From NCBI GenBank assembly GCA_023953695.1, contig JAMLJG010000005.1, positions 57,437 to 121,436 on the forward strand: 64,000 nucleotides of DNA, written 5' to 3'. Shown piece after piece: positions 9,609 to 18,067 of this stretch. Within the stretch, counting starts at the first letter, position 1, and each line of letters begins with the position of its first letter. The notes under the pieces are model-generated. The model was not told the origin of the DNA and did no database searches. It was given only the letters and a program-made list of their open reading frames with translations. The stretch is from Kiritimatiellia bacterium (GTDB taxonomy: Bacteria; Verrucomicrobiota; Kiritimatiellia; CAIVKH01). The position numbers and the translations under genes are program-made.

Positions 9609-9687
9609 TTCCAAGCGTTGGAAGCCGATTGAATGGAAAGTTCCAACGCTTGGAAGTGAGCGCGTTTTGAACTTCCAACGCTTGGAA
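9609..9687. repeat. Three TTCCAA-N3-TTGGAA palindromes between menB and menA
   Basis: Copies at 9609-9623 (centre GCG), 9641-9655 and 9673-9687 (both centre CGC) share the 15-base palindrome TTCCAA-N3-TTGGAA with perfect 6-bp arms, spaced 32 bases start to start. They fill the 103-bp gap between menB and menA, the only such gap in an operon whose other junctions overlap or nearly touch. Two related copies lie upstream of aguB (25866-25917), so this is a dispersed element. Possible roles are a protein-binding array or an mRNA-processing or stability signal. Confidence 0.85.
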
Positions 9688-9700
9688 AAACGCACTGCGA

Positions 9701-10579
9701 ATGATGAAGCTGAAACCGTGGATATTGGCTGCGCGCCCGAAGACGTTGTGGGCTTCGGTTGCGCCTGTTTCAATCGGCACTGCGATTGCGTATGGCGATG
9801 GCGGCGCGCATGCACCATCGGCGGCGTGCGCGCTGTTGAGCGCGTTGTTGATTCAGATTGGGACGAACTATTGCAACGACTATGCGGATTTTGCGAGGGG
9901 CACGGACAATGCGGAGCGCACGGGGCCGGTGCGCGCGACGGCGGCGGGGTGGGTGACGCCGCGCGCGATGTTTCGCGCAACGGTGGCAATGTTTGCGCTG
10001 GCGGCGCTGGCCGCGCTCTATCTGATCTATCGCGGAGGGTGGCCGCTGTTGGTGGTGGGAGCGCTTTCGATTGCTTCGGGGGTGCTTTATACGGAGGGCC
10101 CGCGACCGCTGGCATACGTTGGGCTGGGCGATCTGTTCACGCTGGTGTTTTTTGGGCCGGTTGCGGTGGCGGGGACGTATTTCGTGCAGGCGTTATCGTG
10201 GTCGTGGACGCCGGTGGTTGCGGGGTTGGGGCCGGGGTTGCTGTCGGTGGCAATTTTGACGGCGAACAATTTGCGAGATCGCGAGGGTGATGCGCGGAGT
10301 GGCAAGCGGACGCTGGCGGTTCGATTTGGAGATGGATTTGCTCGCTGGGAGTATGTGGGGTGTGTGTTGGGGGCGGCGCTGGTTCCGTTTGCGTTGGTGC
10401 GGTTCTTTGATGCGCCGCGCGGGGCGTGTGCGGCGGCGATTGTTTTGGTGGGGGCGCTCCCCGCGTTTCGAACGCTGGCGCGCGGAACGAAGGGGGCGGC
10501 GCTCAATCATTTGTTGGCGTACACGGGAGTGTTGCTGTTGGTGTATGCGATCGTGTTTGCGGTGGGCTGGGTGTTGTGA
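9701..10579 (+). CDS. menA: 1,4-dihydroxy-2-naphthoate polyprenyltransferase
   Basis: Integral membrane UbiA-family enzyme that prenylates and decarboxylates dihydroxynaphthoate. 292 aa, very hydrophobic with about eight or nine membrane segments. The two Asp-rich prenyl-diphosphate/Mg sites are visible: NDYADFARGTDNAERTGP near residues 58-75 and NNLRDREGDARSGKRTLAVRFG near 188-209. Start at 9701 or the adjacent ATG at 9704. Its stop overlaps the GTG of menC (GTGA). Confidence 0.94.
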   Translation: MMKLKPWILAARPKTLWASVAPVSIGTAIAYGDGGAHAPSAACALLSALLIQIGTNYCNDYADFARGTDNAERTGPVRATAAGWVTPRAMFRATVAMFALAALAALYLIYRGGWPLLVVGALSIASGVLYTEGPRPLAYVGLGDLFTLVFFGPVAVAGTYFVQALSWSWTPVVAGLGPGLLSVAILTANNLRDREGDARSGKRTLAVRFGDGFARWEYVGCVLGAALVPFALVRFFDAPRGACAAAIVLVGALPAFRTLARGTKGAALNHLLAYTGVLLLVYAIVFAVGWVL

Positions 10580-11613
10580 AAGTTTCAAAGATTGAGCTGA
10601 TTCCGTATGAAGTGGCGCTGCGCAAGCCGGTGCGGATGGGGACTGTTGAGCTGCGCGAGCGGGAAGGGATTTTGGTTCGCGTGGAGTCTGCGAGGGGGGC
10701 TGTGGGGTGGGGCGATGCCGCGCCGTTGCCGGGGTTCAGTCGGGAATCGCTCGATCAGGTTCACAAGGAGCTGGAGGAGCGAAGCGCGCGGCCGGTTCAG
10801 CACGAAATCGGTTCGGCTGCGGATCTATTTATGTGGGCGTCCACGCTGACGCGGCTGTCGCCCTCGGCGATGTTTGCGGTGGAGTCGGCGGTGGCCGGCG
10901 CGGCTGCTATGGAGGCGAGCCAATCGCTCGGGGTGTGGCTTTTCGGATTTTCATCGGATCGTTGCGCGTTGAGCGCATTGGCAATTGAGCCGCCGGAGCA
11001 GTGGGCCCAACGCGCGCGCGAGTGTTTGGAGGCGGGCTATTCGACTGTGAAGTTCAAGGTGGGGCGCGCGGCGATTGCGGAGGAAGTGGCGGCTTCGCGG
11101 GCGGCGGTGGCTGCTGCGCCGGGTCTCCAGTTTCGATTTGATGCCAATCGCGCATGGTCCGCGGCGGAGGCGCTCACCTTTGCGCGCGGGGTGGCGGGGT
11201 TGCCGGTGGAATACATTGAAGAACCGTTTGCCAATTCGCGCGAACTGCCTGCGGGCTGGCCGGCGGATGTCCGCATTGCGTGGGATGAGACGCTTCACAA
11301 CGGGGAGGCGTTGCCGGTTTTTGAGCGACACGTGAGCGCATGGGTGCTGAAGCCGAGTTTGGTGGGCGGTCTTTCCCGGAGTGTGCAGCTTGCGCGGCAC
11401 GCGCGGCGATGCGGGTGTCGCGCTGTATTCAGCGCGGCGTATGAATCGGGTGTTGGGATCCGCGTGTTGGCGGAACTCGCGGCGACGACGGGGTCGGCGG
11501 CGGGCTTGGACACCTATTCGCTTTTGGCGGAGGATGTGTTGATTCCCCGGTTGGCGATGGATCGAGGTGAAATTGATCTGGCGCTTGCGCGCCGCAGTGT
11601 GGTGAAGGCATGA
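10576..11613 (+). CDS. menC: o-Succinylbenzoate synthase
   Basis: Enolase-superfamily dehydratase converting SHCHC to o-succinylbenzoate. 345 aa from a GTG start at 10576 that overlaps the menA stop; the N-terminus KVSKIELIPYEVALRKPVRMG is the expected capping domain. The barrel shows the acid/base Lys in VKFKVG, metal ligands in RFDANRAWS, YIEEPF and AWDETLH, and the second Lys in VLKPSLVGG. A longer frame opening at 10426 is internal to menA and rejected. Overlaps menE by 4 bases. Confidence 0.92.
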   Translation: MKVSKIELIPYEVALRKPVRMGTVELREREGILVRVESARGAVGWGDAAPLPGFSRESLDQVHKELEERSARPVQHEIGSAADLFMWASTLTRLSPSAMFAVESAVAGAAAMEASQSLGVWLFGFSSDRCALSALAIEPPEQWAQRARECLEAGYSTVKFKVGRAAIAEEVAASRAAVAAAPGLQFRFDANRAWSAAEALTFARGVAGLPVEYIEEPFANSRELPAGWPADVRIAWDETLHNGEALPVFERHVSAWVLKPSLVGGLSRSVQLARHARRCGCRAVFSAAYESGVGIRVLAELAATTGSAAGLDTYSLLAEDVLIPRLAMDRGEIDLALARRSVVKA

Positions 11614-13040
11614 ATGTGATTCGGTGTCCTCTATTCGATTCGGCGATCATCTCGAAGCACGAGACGGCGTTAGTCTCGGGTCATCAGGCGATGATCTTTT
11701 CCGATGTGGACGAGATGGCCGCGCGCGCGGCGCGAAATCTGCGGCGAATGGGCGTTGAGCCGGGGATGCGACTTGCGATTTATCTGGAGAACTCGTGGCA
11801 GTATGTCGCGATCTTGTGGGGCTGTTGGCGCGCGGGTGTGGTCGCGTGTCCACTGAATACGCGGCTGCCGCGCGAGGCTGTTTTTGAGCAAATACGCCAC
11901 ATCGGCGCGCCGGCGTTGGTGGCGAGGGTGTCCAATCCGAAGGGGGAGAGCACGGCTGCGCTGCGCGTGATTTCGCCGGATGAGTTGCTGGTTTATCGCG
12001 AGCGCGATGACGATGAGGTGGAGGGGTGGCCCATGTCGTTGGATGCGCCTGCGACCATCCTGTTCACATCGGGTTCGAGTGGAGCGCCGAAGGCGGCGGA
12101 GCACAGCATTGCGAATCACTACTACAACGCGCGCGCTTCGAACAAGAACGTGCGCTTGTCCTCGCACGATGCATGGTTGCTTTCGCTTCCGCTGTTTCAC
12201 GTTGGCGGCATTGGGGTTCTCTTTCGCTGCGCGTTGGCGGGGGCCGCAGTGATTGTCCCAGAGGCGGGCGAGTCCATTGAGGCCGCGCAGGAGCGCTACG
12301 GCGTTACGCATCTCTCTCTGGTCGCGACGCAGTTGTATCGCTTGCTGAACAGCGAGAAATTGCCCGCGAGTTTTGCGAAGCTGAAGACGATTCTACTGGG
12401 CGGAAGCGGGATGCCGCCCGCGTTACTCGTGGAGGCGATGCGGCGGCGATGGCCGGTGTATACCAGCTACGGTATGACAGAGATGGCGTCGCAGGTGTGC
12501 ACGATGGGGCCCGCTTCGCCGCCGGCGAAGCGGATGACGAGTGGGCGCGCGTTGGGGCACTGCGAGGTGCGGATTGCGACGGATGGCGAGATTTGGGTGC
12601 GAGGGCGAACCTTATTTCGCGGCTATGTGACGGCGTCAGGTCGGCAGCTTCCGGTGGATGAGGAGGGCTGGTTTGCGACGGGCGATTTGGGGGCGCTGGA
12701 TGAGGAGGGCTATCTCACGGTGCGCGGGAGGAAGGACAATCTATTCATTTCGGGTGGAGAGAACATTCAGCCCGAAGAAGTCGAAAATTGGCTGGCCAGT
12801 TTCCCAGAAGTTGCGGCGGCGGTGGTGGTGCCGCGATCGGATGAAGAGTTCGGCGCGCGGCCGGTGGCCTTTCTTCAGTGGCGCGGCGATGCGGTCTCTG
12901 ATGAGGAGTTGCGGGCGCGGCTGGAGAAGATTCTGCCGCGCTATAAGATTCCGGCTTCGTTTCGCGCCTGGCCCGATGCATCGGGCGAGTTCAAGATTGA
13001 TCGTCGCCGCTTCGAGCAGCTCGCGGCGAGTGAAGTGTAG
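11610..13040 (+). CDS. menE: o-Succinylbenzoate-CoA ligase
   Basis: Acyl-adenylate-forming enzyme that activates o-succinylbenzoate to its CoA ester for MenB. 476 aa. The AMP-binding P-loop ILFTSGSSGAPKAAEHS, the YTSYGMTEMASQ motif, WFATGDLGALDEEGYLTVRGRKDNL hinge region and a C-terminal Lys in the ASGEFKIDRR segment are all present. Last gene of the plus-strand operon, starting inside the menC stop. Eight base pairs separate it from the convergent thioesterase gene. Confidence 0.93.
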   Translation: MNVIRCPLFDSAIISKHETALVSGHQAMIFSDVDEMAARAARNLRRMGVEPGMRLAIYLENSWQYVAILWGCWRAGVVACPLNTRLPREAVFEQIRHIGAPALVARVSNPKGESTAALRVISPDELLVYRERDDDEVEGWPMSLDAPATILFTSGSSGAPKAAEHSIANHYYNARASNKNVRLSSHDAWLLSLPLFHVGGIGVLFRCALAGAAVIVPEAGESIEAAQERYGVTHLSLVATQLYRLLNSEKLPASFAKLKTILLGGSGMPPALLVEAMRRRWPVYTSYGMTEMASQVCTMGPASPPAKRMTSGRALGHCEVRIATDGEIWVRGRTLFRGYVTASGRQLPVDEEGWFATGDLGALDEEGYLTVRGRKDNLFISGGENIQPEEVENWLASFPEVAAAVVVPRSDEEFGARPVAFLQWRGDAVSDEELRARLEKILPRYKIPASFRAWPDASGEFKIDRRRFEQLAASEV

Positions 13041-13058
13041 CGCAGCGCTTACGCTGCG
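13041..13058. other. Short hairpin between convergent menE and menI
   Basis: CGCAGCG (13041-13047) and CGCTGCG (13052-13058) form a perfect 7-bp stem with a 4-base loop directly after the menE stop and overlapping the last codons of menI. No T-run follows on either strand, so it is at best a weak terminator or a transcript end stabiliser. Confidence 0.4.
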
Positions 13059-13459
13059 GAGGCGCGCAGGCGCTGGATAATTTTTTTCAGCGAGGCGGGC
13101 AGAAGCAGTTTGTGTCCAGTGCTTCGGCTGACGGCGACGTGGGTGGTGGTGACGTAGCCCGTCGGTTTTCCGTTGGCCGAGAAGCGGCTGACAAGGGTGA
13201 AGGATGTCTTGCCGAGGCGTTGAAGGCGGAGCTTGATGGTCACCTCATCGCCAAGTCGCAGCGGGCTGGAATAGTTTGCTTCGGCATGGACGATCGGCAG
13301 GGCGAACGACCCTTTTTTCAGGAGCGCCGATAGCGAGGTTCCGGATTCCGCCATAAAGGCTTCGTAGGCTTCGTGGGCGAGGCGAAACTGTGTTGCAAAG
13401 TATATCACGCCAGCGGCGTCGGTGTCGTGGAGGCGGATGGTTGTGGTGTAGGTGAACAA
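13049..13459 (-). CDS. menI: Hotdog-fold acyl-CoA thioesterase, probable DHNA-CoA hydrolase
   Basis: 136-aa single hotdog domain of the 4HBT type: the N-terminal strand leads into HDTDAAGVIYFATQFRLAHEAYE, where Asp and the following residues form the active site of 4-hydroxybenzoyl-CoA/DHNA-CoA thioesterases. Hydrolysis of dihydroxynaphthoyl-CoA is the one menaquinone step otherwise missing from the adjacent operon, and the cyanobacterial and plant DHNA-CoA thioesterases belong to this family, so MenI is the best assignment. It is convergent with menE, so it must have its own promoter; the start lies 15 bp from the next gene upstream. A generic YbgC-like thioesterase is the alternative. Confidence 0.75.
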   Translation of the reverse strand: MFTYTTTIRLHDTDAAGVIYFATQFRLAHEAYEAFMAESGTSLSALLKKGSFALPIVHAEANYSSPLRLGDEVTIKLRLQRLGKTSFTLVSRFSANGKPTGYVTTTHVAVSRSTGHKLLLPASLKKIIQRLRASAA

Positions 13460-13474
13460 AGCGGCTCCTTGGGC

Positions 13475-14035
13475 TTAGAAGGGGTTGGACATTTCTGCGA
13501 ATGCGGCGACCAGCGCGTCGCTGAGGTTGAGAAAGAGGACGGCGAAGCTGAAGAGCTTCAGGATGAGGACTACGCCGGTGAGGATGAAAAATGTGCGAAG
13601 TTTGGCGTGGCCCACGGCGAGTTGCTCGGGTGTCGGGTGCGGGTCGGATAGGGCATTTTTTGCACTGAGCGCTGCGCTGCCTGCGAAAATCATGAGTACT
13701 CCGATGGGGATGCCAACGCAGGTGAGAACGAGCAGTGCGCCACCGATAATACTGGCAATGCCGATGAAGGCGAGCCAGCCATCGAACGTGGGGAGAGCGA
13801 TCTCTTGCTGACGAGAATCGGGCGCCGGCGCAGCAGAAGTGAGGGTTGCTTCATTGGGAATCAGGGAGCGCAGCATGGGGTGATTCTGAAGAGGGATCCA
13901 CGCGGGCATGCCCTGTGTCCAAACGAGTTCGGTGGGCGCGATCTGGCCGGATCGAATGAGCGAGAAGAACTCGCTTTCTTCCACGGGGCCGCGCTGTTCG
14001 GTTCTGCCGACTGTGTAGTACCAGAGTGAATCCAT
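13475..14035 (-). CDS. GYF_2-domain membrane protein
   Basis: 186 aa. Residues 1-55 form a GYF_2 (DUF4339) domain: WYYTVGRTEQRGPVEESEFFSLIRSG followed by TELVWTQGMPAWIPL. After a linker come hydrophobic stretches around residues 88-118 and 145-178 with several predicted membrane helices. GYF_2 domains sit at the cytoplasmic face of many bacterial membrane proteins, presumably as proline-peptide binding modules; this protein has no known specific function. It lies between mrp and menI on the same strand. Confidence 0.7.
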   Translation of the reverse strand: MDSLWYYTVGRTEQRGPVEESEFFSLIRSGQIAPTELVWTQGMPAWIPLQNHPMLRSLIPNEATLTSAAPAPDSRQQEIALPTFDGWLAFIGIASIIGGALLVLTCVGIPIGVLMIFAGSAALSAKNALSDPHPTPEQLAVGHAKLRTFFILTGVVLILKLFSFAVLFLNLSDALVAAFAEMSNPF

Positions 14036-14110
14036 GCTGTTCTTTCTGCCGCGAACTCTACGGAAGGCGTGTGATCGGGGGAAGTATTTTGATTGGATTC
14101 TTCGAGTCGG

Positions 14111-15472
14111 CTAGCCAGCTGGTGGTTCTGCCAGTTGGAGAAGCAGATCGTAGGAGTAGATGGAGGAGGAGTGGCCATCGCTCCACGAAATGGCGACAGC
14201 ATAATTGCCCATCGGCGAAATATGTGTGGGTGTGATGGATTCCGGGATGGAGGCGGGATCGAGAATCTTCTTTCCGGAGAACTCTTCAATGCAGTGCGCG
14301 CATCGGCAGGCGCGACGCAGATTTGCGGGCGAACAGGTACGTTCGTCGCCATTGGAGAGTTTGATGATCATGCCGCGATCTGGGTCGAACTCGACCGCGG
14401 GGGGCGCAAAGCCGCCGCTGGTGATTTTGCTGATTTCCTGCACGACTGAAGAGGCGATTTCGCCGTAGAGCGAGGCCATGACGCCGTCTTTATCGGCGAG
14501 GACGACGGGTGTGCCGGAGTCGCTGAGGCGAGCGATCTCGGGGTAGAGCGGGATTTCGAAGGTGTTTTGGATGCCGAACTGTTCGGTCAGCTTCTTGCGC
14601 GCGCCTTGGCCAAAGATGTAGTGCCTGGAGGCGCAGTTCGGGCACTGGAAGTAGCTCATGTTTTCGACGACGGCGACGGTGGGCACTTTCAGTTTGTCGA
14701 ACATCTGAATGCCTTTGACCACGTCCACGAAGCTGAGTTGTTGCGGGGTGGTGACGATCACGGCCGCAGTGATGGGGATGAGTTGAGTGAGGGTGAGTTG
14801 GATGTCGCCTGTGCCGGGGGGCATATCAATGACGAGGTAGTCGAGTTCGCCCCATTCGGTTGTGGTGAGGAGTTGGTTGATGACCTGTGTGACCATTGGC
14901 CCGCGCATGATGGCGGGGCCGCCTCCCGCTTGATTGGCCACGAAGCCGAAGGACATCAGAAGAACACCTTCGTATTCCAGTGGTTGAATGAACTCGCCGC
15001 GCATATAGAGTTCGGTTTCGCGCGGGGAGACGAGGATTGGGAAGCTCGGCCCGTAGATGTCGGCATCGAAGAGCCCGACCTTATCGCCGCGTTTGGCGAG
15101 GCTGTAGGCGAGATTAACCGCAGTGGTGGATTTGCCGACGCCGCCTTTGCAACTGGAGACCGCGATGATGTGTTTGACGTGATCGAGGCCGGGCGATTTG
15201 ACGCGCAGAGGATTGGGTTTTGCGCGCGGTTGGGCGGACATGGCGATGGATACCGAGGTGACCCAGGGGATTTTGCTTACCGATTCCTCGCAGGCCTTCT
15301 TGAGTTGCTCTCTATGCGGCACTGCGGCTGTGGTGAGCTCCAGGGTGAAGGCGACGTGCCCTTGATCGTCGTGCTGGAGTTTCTTGATGAGTCCGAGAGA
15401 AACGATATCTTTATCCGAGCCGGGGGAGATGATTTGTCGCATGCTGTCTCGGATTTGGTCGTTGCGATCCAT
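14111..15472 (-). CDS. Mrp/ApbC-type Fe-S cluster carrier ATPase, HCF101-like three-domain form
   Basis: 453 aa. An N-terminal MIP18-like domain (residues about 5-85) is followed by a P-loop NTPase of the Mrp/NBP35 family with SCKGGVGKSTTAVNLAYSLA, YLVIDMPPGTGDIQLTL and ENMSYFQCPNCASRH, whose CPxC pair would bridge a [4Fe-4S] cluster between subunits. The C-terminal about 90 residues match DUF971 with its own CRCAHC cysteines. The same domain order occurs in chloroplast HCF101. Likely loads Fe-S clusters onto client enzymes in the cytoplasm. The start at 15472 is chosen because AAGGAAAAGG precedes it; the frame remains open upstream to 15610 but without protein-like sequence. Confidence 0.88.
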   Translation of the reverse strand: MDRNDQIRDSMRQIISPGSDKDIVSLGLIKKLQHDDQGHVAFTLELTTAAVPHREQLKKACEESVSKIPWVTSVSIAMSAQPRAKPNPLRVKSPGLDHVKHIIAVSSCKGGVGKSTTAVNLAYSLAKRGDKVGLFDADIYGPSFPILVSPRETELYMRGEFIQPLEYEGVLLMSFGFVANQAGGGPAIMRGPMVTQVINQLLTTTEWGELDYLVIDMPPGTGDIQLTLTQLIPITAAVIVTTPQQLSFVDVVKGIQMFDKLKVPTVAVVENMSYFQCPNCASRHYIFGQGARKKLTEQFGIQNTFEIPLYPEIARLSDSGTPVVLADKDGVMASLYGEIASSVVQEISKITSGGFAPPAVEFDPDRGMIIKLSNGDERTCSPANLRRACRCAHCIEEFSGKKILDPASIPESITPTHISPMGNYAVAISWSDGHSSSIYSYDLLLQLAEPPAG

Positions 15473-15553
15473 GAGCCTTTTCCTTGAATGAGTGAAGCAT
15501 AACAATAGCCGCGGTGCAGGTTCTTGCAAGCCTCGCCCGCTGAGGAGATGACA

Positions 15554-15967
15554 ATGGGAGTGGAAATCACGAGTGCTTATACGGGCAATTTGCGCTGTTC
15601 TGTGACGCACGGGCCGTCAGGCTCAACGATTGAGACGGATGCCCCCGTGGACAATGCAGGGAAAGGTGAGCGCCTTTCACCGAGCGATCTGGTTGCTACG
15701 GCGCTGGTCACTTGCATTCTGACGACCATCGGAATTGTGGCGGAGCGCAAGGGTTGGGATGTGAGTGGTATGCGCGCAAAGGTGGTGAAAGAGATGAGTG
15801 CGACGCCGCCGCGGCGAATTGCGCGTTTGTCAGTTGACTTGTGGATGGCAAAAGACTTGCCGTCCGAGGGACGCCAACAGGTTGAAAACATTGCACACGG
15901 CTGCCCGGTGCAGAAGAGTTTGAGTGACAGTATCGAGGTGCCCGTGACGATTCACTGGCCCGCGTAG
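15554..15967 (+). CDS. OsmC-family protein
   Basis: 137 aa. OsmC/YhfA-type fold of possible thiol peroxidase or alkyl-hydroperoxide activity. The two conserved redox cysteines are seen in ATALVTCILTTIG (helix) and AHGCPVQKSLSDSI, with LSPSDLVATALVTC as the family helix. Start at 15554 is set by GAGGAG at 15542-15547; an in-frame ATG at 15548 overlaps the tail of that site. Divergent from mrp and convergent with accA. Substrate unknown; peroxide detoxification is a family inference. Confidence 0.85.
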   Translation: MGVEITSAYTGNLRCSVTHGPSGSTIETDAPVDNAGKGERLSPSDLVATALVTCILTTIGIVAERKGWDVSGMRAKVVKEMSATPPRRIARLSVDLWMAKDLPSEGRQQVENIAHGCPVQKSLSDSIEVPVTIHWPA

Positions 15968-15983
15968 CCGATCGAGCGAAAGG

Positions 15984-17051
15984 CTAATTTTCGGCAGGAG
16001 GCTCTTGGTCGGCGAGTGTTTCGCCCGCGCCGCGTGGCGCGGCGGGAGGAGGGGTGAGTGTGGCGCGTCGAGCCGCTGAGCGGCTGGGCGGTTCGCCTTC
16101 GCCGAAGCGACCCATTGCGCGAAACTTTTTGTAGCGGGCCTGGAGGCGCTGATCATCCGACATCATCTGCACTTCTTTCAGATTGCGAAGGATTGCAGTC
16201 TTTAGTGTGTCGGCCATGGCGGCGGGGTCGCTGTGTGCGCCGCCTAGGGGTTCAGTCACAATTTCATCGGCAAAGCCCAAGGCAATGAGATCACCGGATG
16301 TGAGGCGCAGCGCGGCTGCTGCGCGATCCGCGAAGGCGCGATCTTTCCAGAGAATAGCAGCGCAGCCTTCGGGAGAAATGACGGAATAGTAGGCGTGTTC
16401 GAGGACGAGCACGCGGTCGCCGACGCCGATTCCGAGGGCGCCGCCGCTTCCACCTTCGCCGATAATCGTGACGATGATGGGAACCGGGAAGGTGAACATT
16501 TCCCGCAGGTTCACCGCGATGGCCTCGGCGATATGGCGTTCTTCTGACTCGATGCCGGGATAGGCACCGGGCGTATCTACGAGGACAACAACGGGGAGAC
16601 GGAATTTTGCCGCCATTTTCATGAGGCGAAGGGCTTTGCGATAGCCTTCGGGGTAGGCGCATCCAAAGTTGCATTCGAGATTGCTCTTGGTGTCGCGCCC
16701 TTTTTGGGTGCCGATTAGAATGACTCGCTCGTCATCAATTGTGGCAAAGCCGCCGACGATGGCACGGTCGTCGCGATAGTTTCGGTCTCCATGGATTTCC
16801 AACCAGTCGCGGGTCATAAGCTGAATGTAGTCGTTGGTATAGGGGCGAAGTGGGTGGCGGGCGACTTGAACTTTTTGCCACGGTGTGAGCTCGTTATAGA
16901 TCTTGCGGCGTGTGTCTGTGATGCGTTTCTGCATGCGCTCGATTTCGCCGGAGACGTCTATTTTCTGGGTCTCGCTGAACTGAGTCAAATCGCGCAGTTT
17001 GTTTTCGAGTTCGAGGATCGGTTTTTCGAAAGGGAGTGTATAGGGAGGCAT
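15984..17051 (-). CDS. accA: Acetyl-CoA carboxylase carboxyltransferase subunit alpha
   Basis: Alpha half of the carboxyltransferase that moves carbon dioxide from carboxybiotin to acetyl-CoA, first step of fatty-acid synthesis; pairs with AccD, encoded nearby on the other strand. 355 aa. Recognisable by the coiled N-terminal region, WQKVQVARHPLRPYTNDYI, GGFATIDDERVILIGTQKG, VVLVDTPGAYPGI, IGEGGSGGALGIGVGD and VISPEGCAAILWKD. The last about 35 residues are a low-complexity Arg/Pro/Ala-rich tail beyond the usual end. Follows the L,D-transpeptidase gene by 20 bp. Confidence 0.95.
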   Translation of the reverse strand: MPPYTLPFEKPILELENKLRDLTQFSETQKIDVSGEIERMQKRITDTRRKIYNELTPWQKVQVARHPLRPYTNDYIQLMTRDWLEIHGDRNYRDDRAIVGGFATIDDERVILIGTQKGRDTKSNLECNFGCAYPEGYRKALRLMKMAAKFRLPVVVLVDTPGAYPGIESEERHIAEAIAVNLREMFTFPVPIIVTIIGEGGSGGALGIGVGDRVLVLEHAYYSVISPEGCAAILWKDRAFADRAAAALRLTSGDLIALGFADEIVTEPLGGAHSDPAAMADTLKTAILRNLKEVQMMSDDQRLQARYKKFRAMGRFGEGEPPSRSAARRATLTPPPAAPRGAGETLADQEPPAEN

Positions 17052-17071
17052 GATGAAGGTCTCCGAAAGGT

Positions 17072-18067
17072 CTATTCTTCGATGATGACGGGTGTCCCGA
17101 TCGTCACGATGGTGAAGAGTTCGGCGACGTCATCGTTGACGAGCCGAACGCAACCCATGCTGGCCTGCTTACCTATGGTCTCGGGCTCCCACGTTCCGTG
17201 GATGCCGTAGCCTTTGATATTGAGCGCGAGCCAGTGTGTGCCGAGCAGGTTCTCGGGATCGCCGTATGGAATGGTGCGTCCGTCGGGATGCCACCAGGTG
17301 GGTTGAGGAATACGGTCTACAACCTCGAATTTTCCCACAGGTGTTTTGGCATATTCTCCTGTGCCCACTCGGTAGCGTTTGAAGAAGTTTCCGTTGAGTA
17401 AAAGGATCAAATCGTTTCGTGTTTTGCTGACGCGAATTTCCCATTTTCCGGTGAAGACTCGCAGGCGAGCGCCGGGGTGAATCACATCGCCAGAGAGTTG
17501 GTTGATCTTTTTGATGAGTTCGACCGTGGTTCCGTATTGCTGGGCGATCTTTGCGAGCGAGTCGCCGGGTTGTACGGTGTAGTCAATTTTCTCCGGCATG
17601 GGTCGAGGGGTGAATAGAAGTTCGGTTCCCGCCTTTCCGACGAGGGTCTCCGCCGCCACACGAGTTGCTTCGGTCTGGGCCATATCGAGCGCTGCTACCC
17701 CTTTTTCGCGAGCATCTTGCCACTTGCCCTCGGCGATGAAGGATTCGGCTTCGGCCAAAAGTGCGCGTGCGGACACGTCGGTGGCTGCGGCTGCGGCATC
17801 GGTTGTGGACTGAATTGGCGGGGCTGAAGCGAGTGCGGGAGCGCTTGGAACCGGCGCTTGAGGCGTGCTTGCGGGAATCTCGTCTGGCGCGCCCGCTGGC
17901 TGCTCTTCGGTTGGGTTGGCATCTTGCGAGGTAATGATCTCTACGGGCGCTCGGGTTTTCCAAGCCCAAAAGAGACCGGCGGCAAGCACGAGAAATGCCG
18001 TCGCCAGCAGGTACAGAGGCCCGCGCGAAGATCGCGCAGGTCGTTCATTCATAAGAAGTTGCGTCAT
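17072..18067 (-). CDS. L,D-transpeptidase with LysM domain (YkuD family)
   Basis: 331 aa. One N-terminal membrane anchor (about residues 17-36), a long Pro/Ala-rich periplasmic linker, a LysM peptidoglycan-binding domain (about 161-204, DYTVQPGDSLAKIAQQYG) and a C-terminal YkuD domain with the catalytic motif IHG near residue 290 and SMGCVRL with Cys at 306. Makes 3-3 peptidoglycan cross-links or anchors proteins to the wall. The ATG at 18067 overlaps the stop of the upstream kinase-like gene (ATGA), which fixes the start; a longer frame from 18139 would lie within that gene. Confidence 0.9.
   Translation of the reverse strand: MTQLLMNERPARSSRGPLYLLATAFLVLAAGLFWAWKTRAPVEIITSQDANPTEEQPAGAPDEIPASTPQAPVPSAPALASAPPIQSTTDAAAAATDVSARALLAEAESFIAEGKWQDAREKGVAALDMAQTEATRVAAETLVGKAGTELLFTPRPMPEKIDYTVQPGDSLAKIAQQYGTTVELIKKINQLSGDVIHPGARLRVFTGKWEIRVSKTRNDLILLLNGNFFKRYRVGTGEYAKTPVGKFEVVDRIPQPTWWHPDGRTIPYGDPENLLGTHWLALNIKGYGIHGTWEPETIGKQASMGCVRLVNDDVAELFTIVTIGTPVIIEE

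Noticed and set aside
8230..9780. A 516-codon frame on minus
   Set aside because: Antisense to menH and menB, both with clear active-site motifs.
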